A stretch of 33,089 bases of DNA from Gyrodactylus bullatarudis (GCA_012064415.1 SSNU01000166.1:162465-195553); one strand, 5' to 3'; shown: positions 18,497-29,083, numbered from the stretch's first letter. Numbers and translations are program-made. Notes: generated by a model not told the origin, from the sequence alone.

Positions 18497-19492
18497 ATGC
18501 ATCATCATAATTGTCGTTTCACAGATCATGAGCTCGAGACCATAAAATCTCTGAAAAATACCGGAGTTTCAAGTAGAGAAATTTCAAGAAGATTCAAATG
18601 TTCAGCCACAACCATTAACAGATTTATTCACGGCTGTACCTACAAGAAAACCCTCAAGAAACCAGGTCGAAAAGCAATTATCACGAATTCGCAGAGGGGT
18701 CAGATAAGAAAACTTGTATCTAAACAATTTATGAACTGTAATCAGGTAAAATCGATCTTGAATTTGAGTGTGAATGTAAGAACTATTCAAAACTGTGTAA
18801 AAAAGAAATTGAAAATGTCTTGGAGAAAGTCGAAAAAAACCCCGAAACTCTCAGAACACAATAAGAAATTTCGAGTTGATTGGATCAAGGATAAATTGGC
18901 CCAAAGAATTAATTGGGACAAAGTCATATTCACAGACGAGAAGAAATTTAATTTGGATGGACCTGATGGCTTGAGTTATCATTGGTGTCCGAATGGGGAC
19001 GCTCCTAGAAAAATACTGAATCGCGTACATGGTGGAGCTTCGATTATGGTATGGGGAGCTGTATATTCTAAAGGAACCTTACCCCTGGTCATAATCAATA
19101 ACAAAATGAACTCAGAAAAATATCAAGATATTTTGACTGATGCCATTTTAATTTATAAAAATGAGTTCAAAAATGAATGTCTTGTATTCCAACAAGACAA
19201 TGCACCATGTCATACTTCAAAATCAACAATTGAATGGCTGAATGATAATGAAATTGATTATATTGATTGGCCAGCTAAAAGTCCGGACCTTAATCCTATA
19301 GAAAACTTATGGGGACTTTTATCTCAGAGAGTTTATGGGAATGGGAGGCAATTTCAAAACATCGATGAACTCAAGTGTGAAATTTTAAAAAAGTGGTCCG
19401 AATTTACTGAAGATGATGTGAGACCCTTTATAAGTTCAATGACAAAAAGAAGTTTCGAAATAATTGAGAAGAAAGGAGAATTTTTAGGTTAA
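18497..19492 (+). CDS. Tc1-family transposase, DD34E, intact
   Basis: This single 331-aa frame has the usual Tc1 length. Residues about 1-110 form paired helix-turn-helix DNA-binding regions (S-R-E-I-S-R-R-F-K-C-S ... T-I-N-R-F, then a second with V-R-T-I-Q-N-C), linked by a G-R-K-A motif. The catalytic domain follows: D in F-T-D-E-K-K-F, D in Q-Q-D-N-A-P-C-H, and E in S-P-D-L-N-P-I-E-N-L-W, with exactly 34 residues between the last two. Basic clusters (K-K-K-L-K-M-S-W-R-K-S-K-K) could act in nuclear localisation. The ATG at 18497 gives the first complete helix and is the best start. No stop or frameshift is present. The enzyme would cut at the flanking TIRs and reinsert at TA. Confidence 0.95.
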   Translation: MHHHNCRFTDHELETIKSLKNTGVSSREISRRFKCSATTINRFIHGCTYKKTLKKPGRKAIITNSQRGQIRKLVSKQFMNCNQVKSILNLSVNVRTIQNCVKKKLKMSWRKSKKTPKLSEHNKKFRVDWIKDKLAQRINWDKVIFTDEKKFNLDGPDGLSYHWCPNGDAPRKILNRVHGGASIMVWGAVYSKGTLPLVIINNKMNSEKYQDILTDAILIYKNEFKNECLVFQQDNAPCHTSKSTIEWLNDNEIDYIDWPAKSPDLNPIENLWGLLSQRVYGNGRQFQNIDELKCEILKKWSEFTEDDVRPFISSMTKRSFEIIEKKGEFLG

Positions 19493-19710
19493 TAAAAAGT
19501 GAACCACATATTTTTTCGTTTTGATTTTCAATGAAAAATAGTATTTTTACCTTTATAGGGAAATATACGATGATAGAAAAATTCATTCAATTATTATTTG
19601 ATAGAAAATTTTCTTGTGCATCTAACAGTGTTAATTTGAAAATAATATTGTTTAAAATAAATCGAGAATTTAGAATATTTGAAGTGGCCCACATATTAAT
19701 TTGACCACTA
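19493..19710 (-). repeat. Right TIR of Tc1-type element
   Basis: Begins directly after the transposase stop codon with AAAAAGTGAACCACAT and ends GACCACTA. Confidence 0.9.
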
Positions 19711-19712
19711 TA

Positions 19713-20854
19713 CATAAGGTAAACATCTGCAACTATAATTATGTAACGTCATTCTCTTCCTCTGATTTGATTATTAAAATTTCATTGATCGATCTTGCGA
19801 ATCTTGAGAGCATTTTTGAAAAAAGAAAATTCCAAATAAAGCGCTTATTATATATAAAGTCCGTAAAAAAACGTATTTTATATTGATATGTATGAATGTA
19901 TGATCAACGCACGATATAGAGCTTCTTCATTGGGATAGATTTTTTAATTTTAATATGTTCAATTTCATTTTCCCTGGGTGAAAAATATGGTCCAGAATGA
20001 ATATTTCGTTTTATATTAATTTTTATCTAAACTTGTTTTCTATTTAAGTGACAGTGAGAGTGTCAAAGTTCCATTTTAAGTGAAAAATCCTCAAATTTGA
20101 TGTTATTACTTTCAAGTGGTCATCAAAGATTTCGAGTCTTTGATAGAAATAGTTGATCCACATAGCTTATTTTACTTAGGCTATATCGAAAATGATTATG
20201 TTCTATATTTTAGCTACCATCATGAGAAAAATGGCCGAAATAAAATTCAGCAAATTTTTCATCACGTTAGATTCATCATAAATAGATTTCGGACCATATG
20301 TTTTCTGCATCATTCGAATTCTCCTGAAGAGCCTATTCGAATTCTGACCCAGGCTAGAAATCGAAAATTTGCAAAATCTTTCTCTATTCTTTATTCATAA
20401 AAAAATAATAAACAGGCTGATTTATTTTTATAATTTCAGTTTTCTTGAGATGGTTTAACAATATTTTGAGTTAGATTGTAATTATGGGCCCGCATTGCAT
20501 TGTACCATTCAAGACTCAAGAAAAAAAGTATTTATCAAGTCAGTTAATTGCAATAAATGAATTATTAGATTAATAAAACAAGTAATTGAAACTGAACACT
20601 TAATTTCTGAGTAATTAACAATTCACGATTCTAATTGGCTAATTCAAAAATTCTTGAATGACTAATTCTTCTTACAATGATTCGATAAAATATGCGAATA
20701 ATTTCTTCAACCCTTGAATGCTCTGAGTGATTGTGTTTTCTCTGCTTAAGGGAATCAAGATCTTGAGGTACTCATTATGATCCAAATTTTTTTCCTGTTC
20801 TAAGAGGTATTGGAATGGGCAATAATAGAATTAATGAACCCCTCGTTTAAAATA
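19713..20854. other. Spacer, one unassigned open frame
   Basis: No recognisable gene. A plus-strand frame at 20116-20400 (94 codons, with D-F-E-S-L-I-E-I-V-D-P near its start) has no family resemblance I can name and may be chance or an isolated exon. Confidence 0.35.
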
Positions 20855-21836
20855 CAGGTAAAAGCTCTGTAAGGTGACGAGAGTTGTGTGAATGTGCAAG
20901 TAGACGTTTGTTATATACAATTTCTACCCCAAATCTCACGAATAATAGACCAATAGAAATTGAGTATTTGTCGGTCAATCAGAATCGAGCAACATTCCTC
21001 CTACAAATTTCCCAAGGTTCCAAATATATTTTGCTACCAGAATCTCTAATTTTACGATAGGTTGATGAAATTTTGAAGATAGTCTCAATCTTTTATTCTG
21101 ATTAATTTCCACTTTGAATTTTTTCTCTGTCATATCAGGAAGAGGCCGTAGCAAAAAGAGCATTACATTCTATAGAAAGTGTGTGTAACCCATTCCATGT
21201 TCATTGAGATAGTGGGTGCGTATGTGTGAGTAGAAACCCCTGTTCTATGTAAAGAAGGAGAAAGGTGTGACAGCTTTGATTGACATGTTTGTATTCACAC
21301 CTATCCATGTACATTGTACAAATGGTCAACCCCATGACTAATCATGGGGAGGGGTATGGGATCGAGAAAACGAAAAATGACTTTTTTGATTATTCGTCTA
21401 AAATAGATTGAAATCTGAAACTAATTTCAAAATGGAATTTTAGCCATATATTTTCGAATAGAAGCTTGAAAATTTCCTAGTTTACTCTAAATATCAGGCT
21501 GAATATAATGGTACTAAATTCAAGTCTGACTGACTGCTGCTTTAGCTCTTTTTGCTACGGCCTCTTCCTGATATGACAGAGAAAAAATTCAAAGTGGAAA
21601 TTAATCAGAATAAAAGATTGAGACTATCTTCAATCGTAAAATTAGAGATTCTGGTAGCAAAATATATTTGGAACCTTGGGAAATTTGTAGGAGGAATGTT
21701 GCTCGATTCTGATTGACCGACAAATACTCAATTTCTATTGGTCTATTATTCGTGAGATTTGGGGTAGAAATTGTATATAACAAACGTCTACTTGCACATT
21801 CACACAACTCTCGTCACCTTACAGAGCTTTTACCTG
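20855..21836. mobile_element. Large palindromic MITE-like element, TA-flanked
   Basis: Termini are CAGGTAAAAGCTC and the inverse GAGCTTTTACCTG, flanked by TA on each side. The left arm (20855-21161, 307 bp) and right arm (21545-21836, 292 bp) are nearly identical and differ mainly by a 15-bp insertion, AGGTTGATGAAATTT-like, in the left arm. The 380-bp centre has no ORF of note but contains a G-rich ATGGGGAGGGG run. It appears nonautonomous, perhaps mobilised by a mariner-type transposase given the TA. Confidence 0.8.
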
Positions 21837-23021
21837 TAATCGAATTCTTCTTCCACCTTTGCATATAAAATTAGGATTTTTTAGCAAATTATGAAAGTAT
21901 TGGTTTTTAGAAATTCCTATTCTCTTGAGCATGTTTATGGTAAATTCTGATATATTTCAAGAAATAAAATAGATGAAGGTATACTGGTCGTCATATCAAC
22001 GGTTTGATAAAATATGATATCTCTCTTGTTCTTGAGAAGAAGAACTTCGAGCATGGAATTTTTTTTTAAATGTGTGTTTAATTTTTTTGGGAATAATAGA
22101 GACTCAAATGCTAGAATAGTAGTTGAAGAGCTTCTGGTATCTTATGCAGATTTGGGTTGTCTCATGAACTTAAAGTAAAATTTCCTTCGTCTTCATTTAC
22201 CCATAAGTTCTACTTGTAACTATCTCAGATAAACAAGGTGAAATTATGCACAAAATTATGATTTTCATTGAGGAAAGATATTCAGTAATAAATGAGGAAC
22301 ATTGTCTTTCAGACATTTTAAACAATAATCAGTTTGTCGCAAAAATTTATCGTCACTTCCCAACCACCCGTGTAATCAATAATTATTATTCTAGTGGAGA
22401 ATTTTAAAAGCATCTATTTCTGTTCTCAGCCGTCCAAAAAAACTTACGAATATCCAAATCTGTAGAAAAGAAGCGTTTCATCAAATTAACAAATAAGCTT
22501 TTATTCTGTTAAAACGAGAAAAAATATATAAATCGAACTTAAAATGAAATTTTCAAAATTACAGTCGAGTACTTGTCCATATTCGTTAACTGAAATTGAA
22601 TTTTAATAATTAACAAATCTATATGAGAGATTGACAGTATTATTTTTTTTAATATCTAACTTTAAAGTAGAAATCATTGAAAATAAAGAAAATACAGTTT
22701 TATTATAATTACTAGCGCCTTAAGTTTAAGAACACTGAAATTATTTACTCTTCATAGTCATGCCATTCGTTGCCTCTCTATCATTCAAAGTTGTCCATAA
22801 GCAAGAGGACAGTATGATACATCAATGCAATAACAAAACGCATTGGGTAGGGGATTGCAATACAAGTGAAAACCGTATTTGTGGAGTGTGAAACTACCCA
22901 TTCATTCGTTTATGTACATTCAAAATTTTTCAATAAATAAATAACTTGTCATTGTACTTTTGTCCATTAGGATCCTGGTATAAATTTTTGTCTAAAAATT
23001 TCAATAAGTTGAAGTTCTTAC
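21837..23021. other. Spacer, no supported gene
   Basis: AT-rich sequence. A short motif, GTATTTGTGGAGTGT, at 22874-22888 recurs inverted at 23729-23745, just outside the next element. Confidence 0.5.
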
Positions 23022-23719
23022 ATCAATCGATAGAGAATTAAATTCTGATCAGAATAGTACAACACTGTGCGAAACAAAATTTCAGAGAATAGTGAAATTT
23101 AGATATGTTGCTCAGAATTTTACGCTGATTACGAATATACAAAAATTTCTTATGGTATGTTAACTACTTTTTGAGATATTCCTCTTTAGAGTTTTTTTCA
23201 AAGTTTTGTTGTCAGGCAAACATTATTTTGACATAACTTCTATCAATTTTCATTTTTTGAGAGATATTAATCAAAGATAAAGATAGCAGAGATTAACAAA
23301 CAATCTTTTAGCTTTGCAATGATATGTTTATCATACGTATGAGTTATTCCTTAGCTTCTGTATCATAAGTGGTTACAATATTACATTAACCTTCGTAAAA
23401 TTGCAATCCATGTTTCCTAAAAGGGGTTTTGAGCTAACATTTCAAGTGCTTTTGTCTAGTACCTGTGACACAAAAACAAGTGGAGACAAATCAACAAAAA
23501 CCCCATATCAATTTTTTTGTATTCTGCAAACTTTTAAAAGTTAATAAAATATAGAAATGTATTAGTCACCTGTAGTTATCCTCTTTCATCGACATTCATG
23601 AAAAATGTACAATATTTTTTAGGATCAACTTTAATCTGATTTAAAGCTTATAAAAAACAACCCCTCTCCCCAATATATTATACCATTCTGATCAGAATTT
23701 AATTCTATATCGATTGATT
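23022..23719. mobile_element. MITE-like element with ~38-bp TIRs
   Basis: ATCAATCGATA(G/T)AGAATT at 23022 continues through the palindromic ATTCTGATCAGAAT and is matched inversely at 23682-23719 with a few mismatches. The 698-bp element has no recognisable coding capacity. Confidence 0.65.
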
Positions 23720-23759
23720 GTGTAATTTTACACTCCACAAATACAAAAGGGAGAGGAGA

Positions 23760-24290
23760 TTAATGATAAAATAGATGACAAATCAAGTGAATTTGGGAAA
23801 TGAAAAATGAATTTTGATTATTAACCTCGATCATTCGAAAATTGAAACTGATTTCAAATTAACTTTTTTGCCATTATTTGTTCAATAGAAGCATGAAATT
23901 TTACACATAGATACAACATTTTACGCTGAATCCAATAGTACTAAAATCAAGTATACATGATATTTGATTTAGCTGTTTTCGCTAGAGCCGTTTCCTGATA
24001 TGATAAAAAGATGATTTGAACTGGATAAAAATCAAAGCCAAAGATTGAGAACGTCTGAAAAAGTTCATTAGTCTATTATTAAATTTAGGAATCTGATATT
24101 TAAAACTATCTTTGAGCTTTTGTACAAGGAATAATATTGCTTCATTCTGATAGGCTTAATGTTACTCGAACACTATTGGTCCTAATGTGATGAAATTAGG
24201 GACAAAAATTATGTATCTTTACTATATATTATATAGAGTCAACTCTCTGTGTCACAAAAGTCATGTCACTTTACAGAGCTTTTAGCCTAA
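23760..24290 (+). mobile_element. Diverged half-copy of the 20.9-21.8 kb family
   Basis: The segment parallels 21350-21836 in the same orientation. It shares CAATAGAAGC(A)TGAAA, GCTGAAT(C/A)..AAT, GC(T/G)..TTTTCCTGATATGA and the terminal ACAGAGCTTTTA. It is much more degraded and lacks the left arm. Confidence 0.6.
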
Positions 24291-24899
24291 TTTGATTTTG
24301 TCATGTTCAGATTCGAAATTTCATAAGAAGTTTTAGAGTTATTGATATATATATGTAAAAAATTTGTATTAGTTCCATAATTCAATGGAATAAACAAGAC
24401 TAGATAAAACTCAATTAAGCTTGTTTATATGATCAAAAAAGAGGCGGGACAATTATTATTATATTCCCATTTCCAATTAACATCTTTGCTTATTTCAGTT
24501 ATTATTGGATACATTTTTAGATCTTAAGCCGGTTTTGTATAGAAAAATTTTGAAATTAATTTTATCACTTTGCAGAGACTTAGCCTTTTCTTTTAGCAAT
24601 AATATCCACGTCTAATTCAAAAATTTTAATTATCAGAATAAATATGCAATCAACGAACTCCATCTCCTTTTATTAGCTAGGAATTATTCATATAAATTTA
24701 AATCGGGTTATCGACAAAAAATGAATATATGATGAGTCTTTATCAGTGTATATCAAACTTTTTAAAACTTGATTTTTAAATCAAAATTTATTGTCGTCCA
24801 TATTTTTTTAATTAATGGGTTAGAGAAAACAGACGTAAATTATACTTTTTGTGGGAGATATTGCCGAAATTCTTCAAGTTTCTTCAATTCTGAATTTAA
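24291..24899. other. Spacer; short PLE-tail-like motif
   Basis: No gene. GGTTAGAGAAAACAGACG near 24829 is the inverse of the last bases of PLE2 (GTCTGTCTTCTCTAACC) and also recurs near 29186, so PLE tail relics may be present. Confidence 0.35.
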
Positions 24900-25330
24900 A
24901 TTCATTATGAGGATTGGAAGACAAGTGAATAATTGGTAATAAAGCTTTTATTTCACCGGTTCTCATCAGACTCTTACACCGGCTAGATATTTATACAAAC
25001 TTATTAGCAAAATTGGGATCCTCTGATTGGTTCACCAGGATTTAATATTTCGCTAGATCTCTGCAGACTCTACCCTGATTGACATATAAATACTATCACA
25101 ATGCGAAATTTTTTGTGCATTACCATTGGTTGAGCTGATTGTAAATTGCATCAGAGAAGCAGGGGGGTTCACTTCTCATTTTACTTTTTGCCTCTTCAGG
25201 AATGCATAAATTTGTAGCTGATCAGTGGAACCTCTTCTCTTTTGTTTAGTCACTGGGCGTTTTTCATTCTTTCTTTTCTTGCTAATTGCAGGTTGGCTTG
25301 TAATATTTATTTTAAACGATATTGCGGGAA
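24900..25330 (-). mobile_element. PLE 3'-end fragment, inverted, with HHR
   Basis: On the minus strand this matches the last part of the PLE. It encodes a basic C-terminus, N-I-T-S-Q-P-A-I-S-K-K-R-K ... F-L-K-R-Q-K-V-K with a stop at 25176, like the K-R-Q-K end of PLE2. A 3' untranslated region closely related to PLE3 follows (CTCTGATTGGTT, the HHR, ATTCACTTGTCTTC). The RT and GIY-YIG parts are missing. It lies 2 kb from PLE3 in opposite orientation. Confidence 0.75.
24933..24983 (-). ncRNA. Hammerhead ribozyme motif of inverted PLE fragment
   Basis: Minus strand: AGT, CTGATGA, GAACCGGT, GAA, ATAAA-AGC-TTTAT (perfect stem III), T (cleavage position), ACC. Core bases are canonical. Stem I has two pairs plus a mismatch. 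ACCGGT in stem II and AAAGCTTT in stem III are self-complementary, as expected for HHRs thought to work as dimers. Confidence 0.7.
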
Positions 25331-26400
25331 AAGTTTTAATTTTACATATTACTGGTAAGGAGCCCATTTCTAAAAATCTTTATTTTTGTAGGACTTTTTC
25401 CAAATTAAAGGATAACTATGACCATAGCTGTGATTGGCTTTATCTGTAATGTGGGAATCGTCATATTTTCTCTCACTCCAGCTGAGTCCAAACAAGCATA
25501 TTGTACCGGCACAAAAATCTAGAACACTCCAGTAAATTTTGTGCAAATAACTACTACTACAAAATTGAAGAATGATGTTCTACTCGCTCGATTTATTTCG
25601 TAGTTCTATTTTGTTTATTGTATTTATTTATATTTTCAGGTTGTTGACCTTGAGTCATGCTGGAGTTGAGAAAGATGGTTTTGGGGATAAAGCTTTATTC
25701 TCATCATTTCTCTTCAGACCAGACATCAAATATCAATATAATATTGAAAAAATATGGTCTTGCGAAATAGCATTTATTTTTCAGGAGTTGACTAATGGGA
25801 GCTAATTCCAGGACTTGAATACATTTTTTATTGAGTCTTGGCCTGCTGTAAGTATTTGGATTTGAAATTCCCGCTGAATGGTCCGTATTTCGTATTTGCT
25901 CTTATAGAGAAACCTATATCACTAGAGGTCAGGTGCTCTTTGCTTCTTGCTGATATAGACCTTATTGCCATCCTCATGTAGGGTCACTGGAGCCTTTAGA
26001 AGATCCCTTCCCCATTCAGCCAATTGACCGGATCCTCGTTATTATTTTCATTTTACTATAATTTCATTAATATGATATATGATAAAATTCTTCTGAATCA
26101 TTAAGAAGGTCAGATATTATTTTAAATGATTTAAGTTTCCCGATTAAGACAGAAAACTGCACAAGATATGTTAAAATGGAGCGAAATTTTATGTTTATAA
26201 TATACAGTATAAATTATCAGAAAATAATGAAGAAAATCTTCAAAAACTTTACCCATATACACACTTTTTGTCAATATTCTCTTAATCAGAATAGTAGAGT
26301 AAGATTCCAACAGTTTTTATCCAGAATTCTACGCAGATTTGTAAACAGATTTTCAGGTAGAATTCAAAAAAAATTCTTATTATAAGCGTTGAATATAGGA
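25331..26400. other. Spacer with one possible coding island
   Basis: Mostly featureless. On the minus strand, 26038 to 25922 is a stop-bounded frame with less AT-rich, protein-like sequence (L-A-E-W-G-R-D-L-L-K ... Y-I-S-K-K-Q-R-A-P-D-L). It could be an isolated exon or an unrecognised element fragment. Confidence 0.3.
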
Positions 26401-26413
26401 TAAAAATTGTTTA
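26401..26413 (+). repeat. Possible TSD of the SINE palindrome, left
   Basis: TAAAAATTGTTTA occurs here and at 27021-27033. The right copy overlaps the arm end by six bases, so the assignment is tentative. Confidence 0.45.
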
Positions 26414-26604
26414 TAAGCAACATGTAGGAATTACAGTGTTTTTAGACAATCAACCTACTAGCAAAGTGTGGTCAGTGGTAATTACTATATCCATATGAAC
26501 TCTAACTTGATGGAGATTGTCTTCTCACACCTAGATGTTAGAAATTCTGATAAGCAAGTGTCAATTCCATACGAGAGTCAAAAAATATTCAACTCACGTT
26601 GGCA

Positions 26605-26647
26605 GATGTAGACGCGTTTCGTCCTTATTAGGACTCGTCAGTACTTG
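26605..26647 (-). ncRNA. Hammerhead ribozyme, inverted copy
   Basis: Same core as 26824-26854 because it lies in the exact inverted arm. Identity ends at GTAC just 5' of the core. The distal stem I pairs are therefore lost: AAGTA against TACATC gives only three pairs. Core and stem II are intact, so activity may be weaker than the plus copy. Predicted cleavage lies between 26611 and 26610. Confidence 0.75.
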
Positions 26648-26755
26648 TGTCCTATTACTCAACACTCCCATGGTATTGACACCACCTACACAGTGGTTTT
26701 TTGTGAATAAGGAAAACACTCAAATTTCTACATGTTGTCATCCTCTGATTGCTTT

Positions 26756-26816
26756 TAGCCTAGTGGTTAGAAGCGTTGCCTCACAACTTTGAAGACCTGG
26801 GTTCGAATCCTGGCTA
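26756..26816 (+). promoter_or_regulatory. tRNA-like pol III promoter (A and B boxes)
   Basis: Box A, TAGCCTAGTGG, lies at 26756-26766 and box B, GGTTCGAATCC, at 26800-26810. TAGCC and GGCTA can pair as a 5-bp acceptor-like stem. The spacing is that of a tRNA. It is not annotated as a functional tRNA because the acceptor stem is short and the copy runs directly into the HHR. Confidence 0.8.
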
Positions 26817-26817
26817 T

Positions 26818-26860
26818 GGTGTACTGACGAGTCCTAATAAGGACGAAACGCGTCTACATC
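26818..26860 (+). ncRNA. Hammerhead ribozyme, classical core
   Basis: GGTGTA (stem I), CTGACGA core, GTCC-TAATAA-GGAC (stem II, 4 bp with 6-base loop), GAA, ACGCGT (two pairs, or a dimer through self-complementarity), C with predicted cleavage after 26854, then TACATC pairing with GGTGTA over six positions including one G-U. All conserved HHR bases are present. A transcript from the tRNA-like head would be cut 3' of the head. Confidence 0.9.
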
Positions 26861-27020
26861 TGCCAACGTGAGTTGAATATTTTTTGACTCTCGTATGGAA
26901 TTGACACTTGCTTATCAGAATTTCTAACATCTAGGTGTGAGAAGACAATCTCCATCAAGTTAGAGTTCATATGGATATAGTAATTACCACTGACCACACT
27001 TTGCTAGTAGGTTGATTGTC

Positions 27021-27033
27021 TAAAAATTGTTTA
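27021..27033 (+). repeat. Possible TSD of the SINE palindrome, right
   Basis: Second TAAAAATTGTTTA. Confidence 0.45.
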
Positions 27034-27369
27034 GATTTACCCAGTAACTTTTATGATAATATATTTTATTAAAAGATTCAATTTACTATCAAAATTCAAA
27101 ACTAAAAAAGATATTCTGTTAAAATCACTGGTAGCGGAGGCTTTTGTTCTCAATTATAAAATTAAAAGCATACTTCTTTTCACAGTTTTACCATCATCTA
27201 GAAGTTTTTCTATTATTATACTATCAAATTGAACTCACCCACTTCATGAACATTTTTTAAAAGTATAATCTTACTCAAATAATAATTATAATAATAAATA
27301 TAAATTATATATGAGAATTCTATGATCTCTAAATCCTTTAATTATAATTAGTTATCGAACTTCATCAAC
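27034..27369. other. Spacer, no gene seen
   Basis: AT-rich sequence between the SINE palindrome and PLE3 with nothing recognisable. Confidence 0.5.
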
Positions 27370-27381
27370 AATATTGTTTCT
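27370..27381 (+). repeat. TSD of PLE3, left copy
   Basis: AATATTGTTTCT, identical to 29149-29160. Confidence 0.8.
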
Positions 27382-29083
27382 GGGGGAAACTGTTAAGTTT
27401 ATCGGGGAAAAACTTGATTATTTTCCCTCCATTTGTAGTGTTCCTTCTCAAATAGTCTGTGAACTTATCATGATGACAGTGCAAAATATCGATTTCAGAT
27501 TCAGTGGTTTTTTCTTCAAGCAGATAGCCGGAGTCGCAATGGGAAGTCCAATTGGTCCTCTTTTGGCTGACATATTTTTTACCTCTCTAGAATCTCGTGA
27601 AATGAACACTCTCATTGCAGAAGCCCGATTGTACGCACGGTATCCAGATGACACTTTTTTAGTCCTGGATCAGAGCAAAGACGTTAATTCAATCCTTTCA
27701 AATCTAAATTCAATGCATCCAAATATTGAATTTACTAAGGAAGATGAGAAAAATATGTCACTAAATTTCCTAGATGTTCTGGTCACAAAAAGTAGTGAAA
27801 TTGCACAGACGAGTATATATAGGAAAAAGTCAGTTCCTTCTCATTTTATGCCTTTCCTGAGTTTCAGTCCAGCTTGCCAGAAGAAAAGTCTAGTAAGAAA
27901 CGAATTTTTGAAAATCGAAAGATTATCTTCGGAAGCCAACAAAAGTAAAGACAGATTGATTCTGAAAGAACTTCTAATGTCAGATGGTTATCCTGAAGCT
28001 TTTGTCGATAAGCACTCGAACCTGAGATCAAAAGCTGAAAAAGAAGTTGATGAATTGACTCCAATTTATTTGAAGTTGCCTTTCAAAGGAGATGCAGCAC
28101 ATCAAATCTTGAATAACAAGCTGTTCGAGATTACAAAAAAGACGTTCCCTGGCCACAAACTCAGTATTTTACCAAAAACAACTAAGTTAATTTCCGACCT
28201 TAAAAAAGATCCAGTACCCTGGTTGGAAAAGAAGGGAGTAGTTTATTTGTTCAAATGTAAATGTGGATCTGCCTACGTCGGCCAAACAGTGAGACCTGTA
28301 AAGGCGCGAATAAAGGAGCATCTGAGAACGGGAAACATTGGGTCGGCGGTATAAGAACATCTGATGGCATCAAATCACACTGCTGATGTGAGTAATTTCA
28401 GCATCTTGTTCCAAGCCAATCCAAGTGAATGTCGTATTGTGAGAGAACAAGTCCTGGGAAAGGCCGAAACCCATTATATCAAGGTACTTAAGCCTGATTT
28501 GTGCAAACAAAAAGAATTAGCTACACAATTGGGTTTCACAGGTAAGAAGCGGTTTACGAACAAGAAAAACTTATCAAAGGTTGCAAAGTTATTAGCAGAA
28601 AGTCCTGTTGCTAGCTCAACCCAAATTGCAGAGAATAATGTGGTCAATCCAATTAGTGAACAAAATGAGCAAGTAGTTGAATCTACGTCTCAATGCAATA
28701 ATCTACAGTCCTCTTCCCTAGTAACAAGTACAAATGAGAGAAAAAGTGAAAACTCAGAAAAGTCAACGAAAGTTGATAATCTAATCATCTCTCAACCTGT
28801 AATTAGCGGAAATAGAAATGGTAGAAAACCTGCACCTGCAATCACTAAGAAGGGCAGAAAACGTAAAAGTCTAAGTGGGCAACCAACGATGGATACGTTA
28901 GGAGGAAACAATGATCCTGGAGACAAAAAACCAATTGAATTGAAATCCCTCCTTCCCCTTGTGCTCTATTGTGCTCAAACCCGATTGAACCAATCAGAGG
29001 ATTTTATTAAACATTTTATCTGTTTTAAAATTGTGTATATATCTAGCCGGTGTAAGAGTCTGATGAGATCCGGTGAAATATAA
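27382..29083 (+). pseudogene. PLE RT/GIY-YIG ORF with one nonsense codon
   Basis: One frame runs from the truncation point to 29083, interrupted only by TAA at 28352-28354. PLE1 has Gln there (S-A-V-Q-E-H-L), so a CAA-to-TAA change is likely. RT motifs: I-A-G-V-A-M-G-S-P-I-G-P-L-L-A and R-Y-P-D-D-T-F, where Pro replaces the usual Ile before the two catalytic Asp. GIY-YIG: G-V-V-Y-L-F-K-C-K-C-G-S-A-Y-V-G-Q-T, with R in A-R-I-K-E-H-L. The tail has basic R-K-P-A-P-A-I-T-K-K-G-R-K-R-K. The frame's end overlaps the HHR and has lost the K-R-Q-K ending of other copies, so the native stop was probably earlier. 5' truncation and the stop make it nonfunctional. Confidence 0.9.

Larger units (their letters stand above)
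18169..19710 (+). mobile_element. Tc1-type transposon with ~220-bp TIRs
   Basis: Ends TAGTGGTC(G)AATTAATATG and its inverse lie next to TA dinucleotides, the expected Tc1/mariner target (exact placement within TATA is ambiguous). TIRs 18169-18388 and 19493-19710 are near-identical. Each TIR carries an outer GTGGTC-type and an inner ATGTGGTTCACTTTTTA site about 200 bp apart, an IR/DR layout as in other Tc1 elements with two binding sites per end. Intact ORF, near-identical TIRs and TA flanks suggest recent arrival and possible activity. Confidence 0.9.
26414..27020 (+). mobile_element. Inverted-dimer tRNA-SINE with two hammerhead ribozymes
   Basis: Two exact 206-bp inverted arms (26439-26644 and 26821-27026) flank a 176-bp centre. 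The right half reads as a SINE unit: tRNA-like pol III head at 26756-26816, HHR at 26818-26860, then a tail of about 165 bp. The left half repeats HHR plus tail in inverse orientation without a tRNA head. A pol III promoter followed by an HHR resembles the schistosome Sm-alpha SINEs. I saw no mismatch between the arms, so the inversion is recent or maintained. Possible 13-bp direct repeats flank the whole. Confidence 0.8.

Noticed and set aside
20975..21807. Minus-strand ORFs of 62 and 68 aa
   Set aside because: They are the two arms of the palindromic element read by chance.
26756..26820. Functional tRNA gene
   Set aside because: Short acceptor pairing and direct fusion to an HHR fit a SINE head better.
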